A stretch of 64,000 bases of DNA, taken from positions 148,501 to 212,500 of the forward strand of contig CAJNDS010002089.1 in the NCBI GenBank assembly GCA_905221605.1. Direction: 5' to 3'. The notes under the pieces were generated by a model. The model saw nothing but the letters and a program-made list of their open reading frames with translations. It was not told the DNA's origin and searched no databases. Source of the DNA: Symbiodinium natans. Lineage: Eukaryota; Sar; Dinophyceae; Suessiales; Symbiodiniaceae. The position numbers and the translations under genes are program-made. This document shows, piece by piece, positions 10,140 through 18,604 of the stretch (positions are counted from its first letter, which is position 1; every line of letters starts with the position of its first letter).

Positions 10140-11374
10140 TGTCATGATATTAATATTGTAGTGTTCGCAAGCTCACTGTAATAAGGAACGAACGAATTGA
10201 GTGAGTGAATACAGTGAGTGAAGTGAACGAAGAGAAAATATTATGTGCGCCCTTATTCGCTTCGCTGGGCGTATTAATAATACTAATAGTGAACAAAAAA
10301 ACCTTAATGGCCAAAAGATAGGATTATTAAGGAGATTTCAATATTAAATTTACTAAATTATGCGGGCGCGCGAATGAAAAGATTTAATGACGCCCGCATA
10401 CATTATAATAATACTAATTATATGATCTTGAGAATTAAAGGGAGAAAAAGCCCTCATTATAATAATATTATTCAATTATCCACGGGTGTACTTCTCTGAT
10501 TTTATATTATTCATGCGGCTCACTCACATCTTTTAATAACCATAAGATTTCAAGAAAATGCCAATAAAAAATTATAGATTATGAAATTTATGAATTTCCA
10601 ATATTCTAAAGCTTAGAAAGATGAACTTCGTTCTCATCCTATTATTATATTCACGCACTTCGTTCACTTTGTTCACTGCATTTGTAATATAATAATAGTG
10701 TTTTCTCTTCGTAGTAATTTAGTACTATTCTAGCGGGCACAATGTGTTCTTATTTTATGCCCGCGTGATAAAAACCCTAATTTTCTAATTGAATTTCATG
10801 CGTCTTTACACTTCATTTCATTCTTTATAAATTCAATTGAAAATTGTAAGGTCTTTTAGTATTATTATAGCGGCCATATAATTATCTTGTTGTGGCCGCG
10901 AGAATAGTATTTTAGTATTACGGGCCCAAGGGGCCCTTATTTCGTTCGTTCTTTCCGTGCGCATTAAAAAGCCCCTTTAAAGTACTATTTTGGGAGATCT
11001 TTTCATGTGGCTTTGCAATGAATCACATGAATGTAACGCCGCACGAATAAGAACCCCGCAAAATAAACCCATTCATTTAGTGCATTTATGCGCATCAATA
11101 ATCTTTACACGCGCGTACTATAATTCACTAAAAGACCATATAATTTTATATTAAATTGTAAGGAATATAATGACGCACGAATTTAATTAAAAAAATTGGG
11201 CTTTTCTACTTTTCCCCTTTAATGCTGTAGGTAAAAGCCCCATTATAATATAAATCTTTTAGAGGGGCTTTGAACACAGCATGAAAGGGCCCTTAATTAA
11301 TATATTACGGGCGTCATAATGGTCTTTTCGCCCTTATACGCCCGTACTATATTATTAAGGGGGGGAAAAGACTG

Positions 11375-11545
11375 AGCGAATTTAGTACAGAATGAGCGTG
11401 GTTTCCGTGAACAAGATGAAAGGGACCGTGAGGCAAGAGAGCTCATGACATCCTAATAATGGGGGTTACGGCCAAGTGATGCGTCCAGGTGAACCGTGAA
11501 TCTACTGTCAAGGAACCCGCGAGTCTAGGATTCATTCTATTCACT
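11375..11545. other. GC-richer conserved-looking patch inside the AT island
   Basis: About 170 bases (from GAGCGAATTTAGTACAG to CGCGAGTCTAGGATTC) stand out from the AT-rich surroundings and contain no GC stem of the usual kind. Dinoflagellate mitochondrial rRNAs are encoded as scattered short fragments, and this patch has the right size and composition for one. I could not match it to a specific rRNA helix, so the identity is open. Confidence 0.25.
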
Positions 11546-12178
11546 CACCTTTTGTGAACATTAGAATTATAGTATTATAAGGGGGCCATAATAATAGTAC
11601 TTTGTGGCCCCCTCACTTGTTACGTTCACGTATTAATAAAGTTTATACGATCGCAGGCTCATTTATAATTTCATTAATACTATTCTCTTCACGATATAAT
11701 AGTAAAGGTTAACCACTCACACGTCCAGTCCTTTTCCTCGCTTCTTTGCTCACTAAGCTCGCGCGCGATTATAATAAAATATGCGTAAGAAAGGGAGGGT
11801 CCCAATTTAATATTATTATTGCGTCCGTGCTTTCATTACGCCACAATAATATTATTATATTGGGGGTTTTGCACGCACTATTCACACGCCAATATAAAAA
11901 TCTTTTATTAGGCGTATATTTCGTACGTATTATAATTCATATATTCCTTCCTTTCACGCTTACAATATTAATATAATGGTAAGGGACGCACGCATTATAT
12001 TAATGTTATACGTGGTGAAAGGACTAATCTTATGAGAATAAGCGTGCATTCTTTACCTTATTATTATCGTGGCTTCACGAATAAACTTATTGCCGCGTGT
12101 ACAGATAATAGAATAATAGTGCGAAGTGTGTGAAAGAGCGAATATATTGAGCGAAAGAACACAACGAAGTTCACACCA

Positions 12179-12877
12179 GAAAATAAGAAGATAATAATGT
12201 AATGACAAGATACGACCATAAGATAGAAAGTTATCTATAGGAAATTGACCACCTATCCAAATAAAAGAAAAAAGTGAAAGAAACCAAAAACACAGATAAA
12301 AACCATTAAATCTACTGGACGTCTTAATAATAAAATAGAATGGCATTGAAAGACTTCTCATAAAGTAAAATAGGATGAAGATAGAAATAAATAAGATAAT
12401 GAATCCTGCATTTTTATTTGGGACAATTTTTAATATAGCATATTAGCATAAGAAATACCATTCAAATATTATATATAAAAGAGTACGTAATCCACATACT
12501 TCTAAGACATTATCTGGATATGAGAAAGAAGAGAAGCCGAAATGAATTTGAAGAAGATATAGATAGAGAATTAATATCTTTCCATAGAACTCTTTACTAG
12601 TAATGAAAAGAAAAAATACTATTTTATTATTAGTGGAACTCCTTAAAGGATTATTAGAAAATAAAAAATGGAGATTAAAAATATGAAAAAGAAGAAAAGC
12701 ATAAAGAAGAAATAGAAATAGAAAATGAAAGACAAAGAACCTCTTTAATAATAGATTATAAATATAATATCCTCCGCAAAACCATTCTATTAAAGATAGA
12801 AATGGAGATAAAATAATTGGAATTATTGTAATCCCCCATAAATTCATTTGTCCTAAAAATAAAATATAACCCATAAA
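12179..12877 (-). CDS. cob: Cytochrome b, 5'-truncated, unedited mitochondrial form
   Basis: Encodes the central and C-terminal part (about 233 codons) of cytochrome b, the haem-carrying membrane subunit of respiratory complex III. Recognisable in order: FMGYILFLGQMNLWG, CGGYYIYNLLLKRFFVFHF, LHFLFSNNPL, HFGFSSFSYPDN, FEWYFLC, YAILKIVPNKNAGF, PFYFIIKTSS and WIGGQFPIDNFLSYGR near the C-terminus. Mismatches with the family are largely those that U-to-C and A-to-G editing would correct: Y at 12,518-12,520 and 12,473-12,475 to His, L at 12,479-12,481 and F at 12,464-12,466 to Pro, V at 12,506-12,508 to Ala. The in-frame TAA at 12,443-12,445 would become CAA by the same rule. The roughly 130 N-terminal residues, with the first haem-ligand helix, are not recognisable upstream. 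It is either a functional mtDNA fragment or a young NUMT. Confidence 0.85.
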
Positions 12878-13175
12878 TATTTGGTTTAGTGGCATAATAA
12901 TTCTCGCTTCAGATACGAGAGCACCGAGGTGGCCCCCGAAAAAAACACCCACAACAAAAAAATACCCACATAAAAAAAACCACGGGTTCCATATCATCAT
13001 AAGTCAAATGAAATTCATTCGTATTAATTGTTCAAAAATATGATTCATCAAATATTTTATTATTTCAATAAATCATATTCAAATTGGCCCAGTATTAAAT
13101 TTAAGAATATCAATTTCATAATCCAACCCATAGAATCCAAGATAAGAACCAATATCTATATTCCTTACTATTTAT
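12878..13175 (-). other. Frame upstream of cob, open if TGA is read as Trp
   Basis: The cob frame stays open through WNPWFFLCGYFFVVGVFFGG and ALVSEARIIMPLNQI, then continues upstream only if TGA codons (13,006-13,008 and two more near 13,070-13,082) are sense. It reads about 90 further codons (GFYGLDYEIDILKFNTGP...) before a TAA near 13,170. It does not resemble the N-terminus of cytochrome b. It may be recombined mitochondrial sequence, since gene fragments are commonly joined in dinoflagellate mtDNA. Confidence 0.3.
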
Positions 13176-13430
13176 TGTTTTCCAGAACAAAAGATCCATA
13201 ATCTTATATCAACGAAACGAAATTTGAAAATATAGAATTCCCCGCAATCTCAAAGTTTGAAAATATCATCCTTATTAATCTTCGAAATTTGATATTTTCA
13301 AGTGAAGATAAGAATTTCAATATTAATATATTTAAAGCGAATTGGTGAGAAAATGAAAATATTACCACTTCGAGTATCCCACCCTGACAGCTCCTCTCTA
13401 AATGCCTGAAACGCAAACCTACGTCCCTAT

Positions 13431-13681
13431 AAAACCGAGGTTTGCTACCTCAAACTCTAAACCCTAAACTTGCCCTAAACAACCTAACTTCTGAAACCTC
13501 GGCCACCTTGCTGCGCAACCTCCAGCCAGCTATGCGTGCGGCAAAGAAGGCTAACTCTACGGGAGGGTTGCTTTTGGGGGCATCACGCGGACAACTCCTT
13601 GTGAAAGGCCCCTCCAAAACAGGGGGCTAGCCCCTTCAACTTCTTGTTCCACATGACATGACGGCTTAGGGTTTAGGGATA
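13431..13681. repeat. Telomere-like words next to the AT island
   Basis: Degenerate CCCTAAA-type words (13,440-13,490: CTCAAACTCTAAACCCTAAA and following) and GGGTTTAGGG at about 13,666-13,677 mark the right flank of the mitochondrial-like block. No coding exon is convincing. Confidence 0.5.
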
Positions 13682-13845
13682 CAATTGCCCGCCTGACACT
13701 GCTTATTACGTCTGGCCACGTTCCAGCGCAGTTGCCCGCCTGAACCTCCTTAGCCTTAGTCTGCTTATTGCATCCAGTACAATTGCCCACCTGAGCCTCC
13801 TTGGCCTGTTTATTGCGTCCGGTACAGTGCCTGAGCCTCCTATCC
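13682..13845. repeat. Short tandem minisatellite, ~47-60 bp units
   Basis: Three full units and part of a fourth start at about 13,682, 13,729, 13,790 and 13,836. Each has the form CARTTGCCCRCCTGA, then CTCCTTRGCCT, then TGYTTATTGCRTCYRG. Unit lengths vary (about 47, 61 and 46) because the middle block is missing from the first unit. Confidence 0.6.
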
Positions 13846-14048
13846 TTTCTTTCATTCTTTCCCTTCTATCAGAATTCGAGCCAGTATTGCGCCTTCCGCA
13901 CTGAATCGCTATAAATGAGAACCCAATCCAGAAAGGTTTTCAATAACAAGGAAATCGAGCACGCGCGTAGACGTTAAGCGCTTCTTCGTTTGCAAAGACA
14001 CCATAAGTTCTTTCAAGCAGCTTTCAACTACTTTCTTCGTTTTTCAAC

Positions 14049-14585
14049 TTGCCGTGGGCGTGCGGTCTTACTACATTTCAAATATCCCAACGGCCGACGA
14101 AGCCATATTCCTTGACGCTGGGCAAGGTAGCTTGTTTCGGGGGCTGCAATGAAACCCTTCTGTTCGGCAACCTAGCTGAAGTAGAGCAAGCCAGAGCACA
14201 AGCGATCGAGGACGTGTCGGAAAAAGCCGGCCTTATAGGGACCCCCGAAGCCCCCTACGGACAGACAGGGTCACCCTGTGACCCTAGGGAGCCACGTTCG
14301 AAGCACAAGACCCACAACGCGTTACCTGTGCCTGTCTGCCTCGACATTCAACCAGTTTCTTTTTTTCACTTGCGCAAAGGCGCCAGCATCTTGGGCCTAC
14401 TCGCTGGCTGCTGTCTTCCTGCGATCAGGCGGCGGCAACTGCAACTTGCTACTCAACTTGCTAGTTATCCTTCTAAGCTGTGGCTGCTGCGGATGTTTCG
14501 ACAATGCCACAACATAATTGGGAAGGCAGGCGTATTCGAGTGTCCTGACGATTCCCAGGGAGCACGGCAGAGCGAGATGCTGTGA
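14049..14585 (+). other. Open frame of 178 codons, function unknown
   Basis: A plus-strand open frame starting with MPWACGLTTFQISQR and containing a short acidic helix (EVEQARAQAIEDVSEKAG). It has no recognisable domain and ends 46 bases before the convergent coiled-coil frame. It could be an exon, but the texture is only partly protein-like, so I rate it low. The overlapping Ala-Ser-rich frames are weaker. Confidence 0.2.
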
Positions 14586-14630
14586 GCCTGGATGAATTAG
14601 TGCATCAACAACTTGCTGCAGAAAGCAATC

Positions 14631-16199
14631 TCACTGGACCCTTGCAAAAGCCTCGCCAGTCTTTGTGGCTTCCCGTTCTTGCCGTGCTTCCCGCTTCTTC
14701 CGTGTTGCCTCCGATGCTTTCTGCTCTGTTTCTTCTCTCACCTCAGCTCTCGCGGCAAAAGCCGTGAGGGTTGCCTTGGCACCTTCATGCTTCTTTCGCT
14801 TCTGTGCCCTTGCAGCAACCTCTGCCATCTCCACAGCTTCCTGGGCTTTCGACTTTTCTACATCTCTTGCCGCGGCCGCTTCAGCTCCCCGCACTTTCTG
14901 CTTTGCTTCTGCCTTTCTTCTGGACTCCGAAGGTGTTTGTGCCTGCGCTTTCTGAAAGGCTGCCTCTGTTGCTGCGGCCTCTGAGGCTGCTTCCTGCGTT
15001 TTCCACTCTTTTTCTTGCTGTGTGGCCTCAGCACCTTCCCTTGCTTTGTGAACCGCATCCTCGCTGCTCGCTGAACCTGCGGCGATCCATTTTTTTAACC
15101 CTTCTTGCTTCCGTGTGGCCTCTGAAGCTGCCTGTGCCGGTGCCTTCTGAACTCCTGCTTCTCTGCGACATGTCCCACTTCCGACATGTCCCACTTCCCA
15201 CGCTTTCCGCCCCTCTTGTGGTCCGGTGTGCTCCGCGACTTCCTCGGCTTTCTGAATAGCAGCTTGTCTTGCGGCGTCTGTTGCTTCCCACGTTTTCTGC
15301 TCTTCTTTTCGTGTGACCTGAGAAGATTTCCGTGCCTGTACTTTTGGACTGGTTGCTTCTCGTGCGACCTCTCGCATCTTTGGCTCTTCTGCCTGCGCTT
15401 TCTGGTCTTCTTCTTGGCTTGTATCCAAAGCTTTCGGTTCCGCTGACTCTTCACCTGCTCGTCTTGCCGTGGCCTCTGCTGCTTCGAGTGCTTCCTGCTC
15501 TTGCTCTTGGCGCCGTGCGGTCTCCACAACTTCACGTGCTTTCAGCGCAGCATCTCTCGCCGTGGCCTCCGTGGCTGCCTGCGCAGTCTGCTTTTCCTTT
15601 TGTCGTCTGGCTTCCAGTCCTTCATCCGCCTGCGGTTTCTCAAAAGTTGCCTCTCCTGCTCTGGCCTCATCCGCTTCCCGCGTTTTGCGCATTTCTTCTA
15701 TATTTTCTTCTCCTGTGGCCTCCGCAACTTCCTGGGATTTCTGAAGCGCAACTTCTCTTGCCGCGTTTGTGGCTGCCAGCGCTTGCTGCTTTTCTTGCTG
15801 GCCTGTGGTCTCTGAAGAACCTGCGAGAACCTGCTTCTCTGTCGCTTCCAGCCTTGCGGCCTCGGCTTGCCGCGCTCTCCGCAGTTGTGCTGTTTCTTTT
15901 GCCGCGGCCTCGGCGGCCTCTGTGGCCCTCTGCATTTGCTGCTGTGCTGCTGCTCTCGTGGCCTCTGTGGCTTTTTGCACATTCCGGTGTTCTGCTTCTT
16001 TCACTGCAGCCCGTATGGCTTCCCACGCCTGCCGCGCTTGTGCCTCTTTTGCTACTGCCTCTGCAGCTTCTTGCGCTTTCTGCCTCGCTTCTTCTCTTGC
16101 GGCAACCTTTACAGCCTCTGCGACGCCTTGTCTCCTGCGCTCTTCCCTAACCCTTGCAGCCACACGTGCATTCTGCACAGCCAGCGCGGCTTCTTGCAC
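14631..16199 (-). CDS. Ala/Glu/Arg-rich coiled-coil repeat protein
   Basis: A 522-codon uninterrupted frame, very rich in Ala, Glu, Lys, Arg and Gln and almost without Pro, as expected of a long alpha-helical coiled coil. It is built from degenerate units of about 31-33 residues: a KxWEA start, an AAxxAAxQKAxEVAE helix, then a TxxQE turn. The best units are EQKTWEATDAARQAAIQKAE, EGLKKWIAAGSASSEDAVHK and EWKTQEAASEAAATEAAFQK. Near 15,167-15,200 a 14-bp unit (CGACATGTCCCACTTC in plus-strand reading) is tandemly duplicated, interrupting the helix with GHVGSGTC. The stop is just inside 14,631. No signal peptide or membrane segment is visible. A structural or scaffold role is inference only. The opposite strand is also open by virtue of composition, giving Leu/Pro/Ser-rich frames that I reject. 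Confidence 0.55.
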   Translation of the reverse strand: MQEAALAVQNARVAARVREERRRQGVAEAVKVAAREEARQKAQEAAEAVAKEAQARQAWEAIRAAVKEAEHRNVQKATEATRAAAQQQMQRATEAAEAAAKETAQLRRARQAEAARLEATEKQVLAGSSETTGQQEKQQALAATNAAREVALQKSQEVAEATGEENIEEMRKTREADEARAGEATFEKPQADEGLEARRQKEKQTAQAATEATARDAALKAREVVETARRQEQEQEALEAAEATARRAGEESAEPKALDTSQEEDQKAQAEEPKMREVAREATSPKVQARKSSQVTRKEEQKTWEATDAARQAAIQKAEEVAEHTGPQEGRKAWEVGHVGSGTCRREAGVQKAPAQAASEATRKQEGLKKWIAAGSASSEDAVHKAREGAEATQQEKEWKTQEAASEAAATEAAFQKAQAQTPSESRRKAEAKQKVRGAEAAAARDVEKSKAQEAVEMAEVAARAQKRKKHEGAKATLTAFAARAEVREETEQKASEATRKKREARQEREATKTGEAFARVQ

Positions 16200-16675
16200 C
16201 TTCGTTGCCCACCGCGCGAAATAACTTAGAAGTGAGGGGCAGGCTTGCTGGTTGGTACTGGAGACAAGATGCTGGAGCGAGGCATTCTGAGGTCCGTACA
16301 GCTGCGCTCCCCCGCTTCAACATGTCAGAAACCATCTGGCAAGATGCTGAGCACTTTCCACAACCGAATGTCTGGAAACTGCAAAGGAAGCGAAGCAGTA
16401 TCCGACAGTGGCCTGCAAATCGGTGCTCAGGGCCTGGCTGGGCATACCCTGAATGCGCTGGTTGCTCACACGAGGACATGTGCTGCTGATGCATTCGGCT
16501 TGGGTTTCTGTCATGTCTAGCAACAGCAGCTGGGTGTTCCAGGTCTATGGCTGCCGCCTGAAAACCTTGTAAAGGACCCGTGAGGGTCTCCCCTCCGCCC
16601 GCACGCCACGGCGCTGTGACCAACGGCATGACACCTTGACAAGATGGTCTACAGTCTGTCCAATCGTTGGAGACA

Positions 16676-16715
16676 CACGCGCGCACGCACGCGCGCACAC
16701 ACACACAAACAAACA
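16676..16715. repeat. (CA)n-type microsatellite
   Basis: An alternating ACGCGCGCACGCACGCGCGC / ACACACACAAACAAACAAC run. It produces low-complexity Val/Cys frames on the minus strand (within the 16,147-16,920 frame), which I do not accept as a gene. Confidence 0.8.
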
Positions 16716-17430
16716 ACAACAGACAGCCTGGCCTGCTTGAGCAACATGGGCAACGTCTTGCAGACCAAGTCGAAGATTCTGAGCGCGTTGGCATGGTAGG
16801 GTTCTTTAACGGGAGGCTCGGTGGACCGGGAGACCGGCTTCTGAGCAAGAAAACTCTACGGGATTTGAAATGTAAGCCCGGCCACATCGTCGCAGCGGCT
16901 GCAGGGGTAGGGGTGACCATGGTGACCAGATGGAATAAAACATCGATGCCCTGGATCAGGCAAAGCGATGGTCAAGCTGCTGCAAGCTATGGTGGCGTCT
17001 AGGGAAAGCAATGCGAAAGAACCGTCCTGTGTCCTTGCCCTCCGAGACCGGCGCGGGTGATGAAGATGAGGCTCGCAAAAGGTCCAGAGCATGCCAGCAG
17101 TGATTATCCGACCAGGCCGTCTGTGGGGTTGCTTGGGTTCTGGCAATCCTTGGGCTGCTGTCGCCACTGTAATCCCACATCGACGGACATCTTGAACGGG
17201 AACGCTCGACTGCTTCCCAATCTTGGCACCTCACTGTCCACAAGTGACTCCCAGCTCTATGTCACAGGTGTGTACGTGGGTGCAACGAAAGGGAGCCAGC
17301 GATGTTTTTGTGGCTGTGATCACCGTGCAATCATAACCCCGAAATGCGAGAACCACAAGAACAAGAACGAGAACAAGAACCACCACCACCGCCACCACAA
17401 CAACTGCAGCAACCACAACCACTATACCAC
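16716..17430. other. Region without a supported gene
   Basis: Several open frames on both strands (for example 16,667-17,002 plus and 16,856-17,243 minus) overlap without domain resemblance. 17,344-17,420 is A/C-rich and merges into the microsatellite that follows. Confidence 0.35.
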
Positions 17431-17432
17431 TA

Positions 17433-17572
17433 CCTCCTCCTCCTCCTCCTCCTCCTCCTCCTCCTCCTCCTCCATCTCACCAGCAACAGCCACAGCAACA
17501 GCAGCAGCAGCAGCGGCGGCGGCGGCAGCGGCGGCAGCGGCAGCGGCGGCGGCAGCGGCAGCAGCAGCAAAT
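17433..17572. repeat. (CTC)n then (GCA/GCG)n trinucleotide repeats
   Basis: About 41 bp of pure CTC repeat (17,433-17,473), a short CA-rich link, then about 90 bp of mixed CAG/CGG repeat (17,480-17,570). Frames through it give poly-Ser/poly-Ala (plus) or poly-Arg/poly-Leu (minus). Whether any is part of a protein cannot be told; the flanking codons look non-coding. Confidence 0.85.
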
Positions 17573-17806
17573 ACAACTCGGTCTTATCTTGACCCCAGGA
17601 TGAATACAGCCCTTTAAGGATCAAAACCTGATTTTCCATATTTACAGCGCCATGAGGTTTTGCCTAGCTTCGGCGCTCGTTCTACGTCAAAATCGTGTGA
17701 CTACAGGTTTCGGGGCTTTCATTGTACATCCCACCCATCCACCCGGACCCGCCGCTCAGCACCAGAACGCCAACTTTCAACCACCCACATTGCAGGGTTG
17801 ACAACA

Positions 17807-18604
17807 TCAAGGCGCGTCGCGGCCCTGCCTTGGCTCCAGCTGTGCACGTTGCTGTCGCACCAAGCCCACGGGAGTCTGCCTTATCTCGCGCCCAGGCTCC
17901 ACAGACTCAGTGCCCGCATGCACAGCCTGGTCGAAAAGCCGCAGGGGAGGCTGACGGGAAGAGGCTGGTAGACCCACCATGCTCTCTACGCGATATGAAC
18001 AGAAGAATGAGACGCCCCGCAATCTGACATCCAAGGACCTTGAACTGGACAGTCTGTGAGTATAGGGTTGGCGCGGGCCTGGAGCAAGCGGGCGTTGTCG
18101 GCACGAAGCAGGACCACCTCTTCCTCTGCAAAAGAGTACCAGCAATGGTGAAGTGAGGGTTGTCTTTGGAGTGACGCGTGCATTGAGCAAGGTCGAAAAT
18201 AGCCTTGTCTTGGTGTTGCGGAGGGTTGTGGCGTGGTAGATTGGAGGGAGGCGTTGAAAGGCTGAGGATGCTGAAGTGGTGCAAGAGGGGCAGGGTGGAG
18301 GGTAGCATGACAATGGATTTACAACTGTCACTGCAGCATCTAGCCGGTCATCTTGACACGCTGCCCAAGCAAAGGACAGCCACACATCCAGAACTGTCGA
18401 CTCCTCCAGGTGGGCGAGCCGTTGGAGCATGGAAGTGTCCTGGTGCTCTGTGGTATTTGGAATGAACGTCCTGCCATTGGGTTTAGATAGGAAGCATAGA
18501 AGATACACCCAAACACTAGACTTTGCCGTTTCCTGTTGCTCGGGCTTGGGGTTTCGGCATTCGGCTGGAGCGCATGCGTGTTGCCAAGCTAAACGCCTTG
18601 ACAT
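17807..18604 (-). other. 265-codon open frame, unassigned
   Basis: A minus-strand open frame rich in Arg, Ser, Pro and Leu, with no recognisable domain or repeat. Length alone is weak evidence in this GC-balanced DNA. A partly overlapping 133-codon frame in another phase (17,907-18,308) is equally plausible or implausible. Confidence 0.15.

Larger units (their letters stand above)
10140..13430. other. Mitochondrial-like AT-rich island (possible NUMT)
   Basis: A compact block, much more AT-rich than either flank, combining two hallmarks of dinoflagellate mitochondrial DNA: a piece of cob (12,179-12,877, minus) and AT-rich spacer studded with GC-rich inverted repeats. Perfect stems seen: 10,359-10,368 with 10,391-10,400 (10 bp); 10,733-10,739 with 10,758-10,764 (7 bp); 10,870-10,876 with 10,893-10,899 (7 bp); 11,306-11,314 with 11,338-11,346 (9 bp); 11,581-11,588 with 11,605-11,612 (8 bp). 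The flanks carry nuclear-type retrotransposons and genes. It is therefore a nuclear copy of mtDNA or an assembly join; sequence alone cannot decide. Confidence 0.7.

Noticed and set aside
10140-13430. tRNA genes or cox1/cox3 in the AT-rich island
   Set aside because: No cloverleaf or recognisable cox segment seen. Open frames such as 11,746-11,976 and 13,204-13,416 do not match these proteins.
14665-16229. Long plus-strand frames (for example 15,332-16,150) opposite the coiled-coil gene
   Set aside because: Their Leu/Pro/Ser/Phe-rich composition is the mirror of an Ala/Glu/Lys/Arg-rich repeat read on the other strand. They have no domain, and the helical minus-strand reading is the simpler explanation.
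16147-16920. 257-codon minus-strand frame
   Set aside because: It passes through a CA-type microsatellite, has random-looking composition and no domain.
17057-17617. Asn/His/Ser/Ala homopolymer protein on the plus strand
   Set aside because: The homopolymers follow the CTC and CAG/CGG repeats exactly and there is no globular part. A coding repeat is not excluded but not supported.
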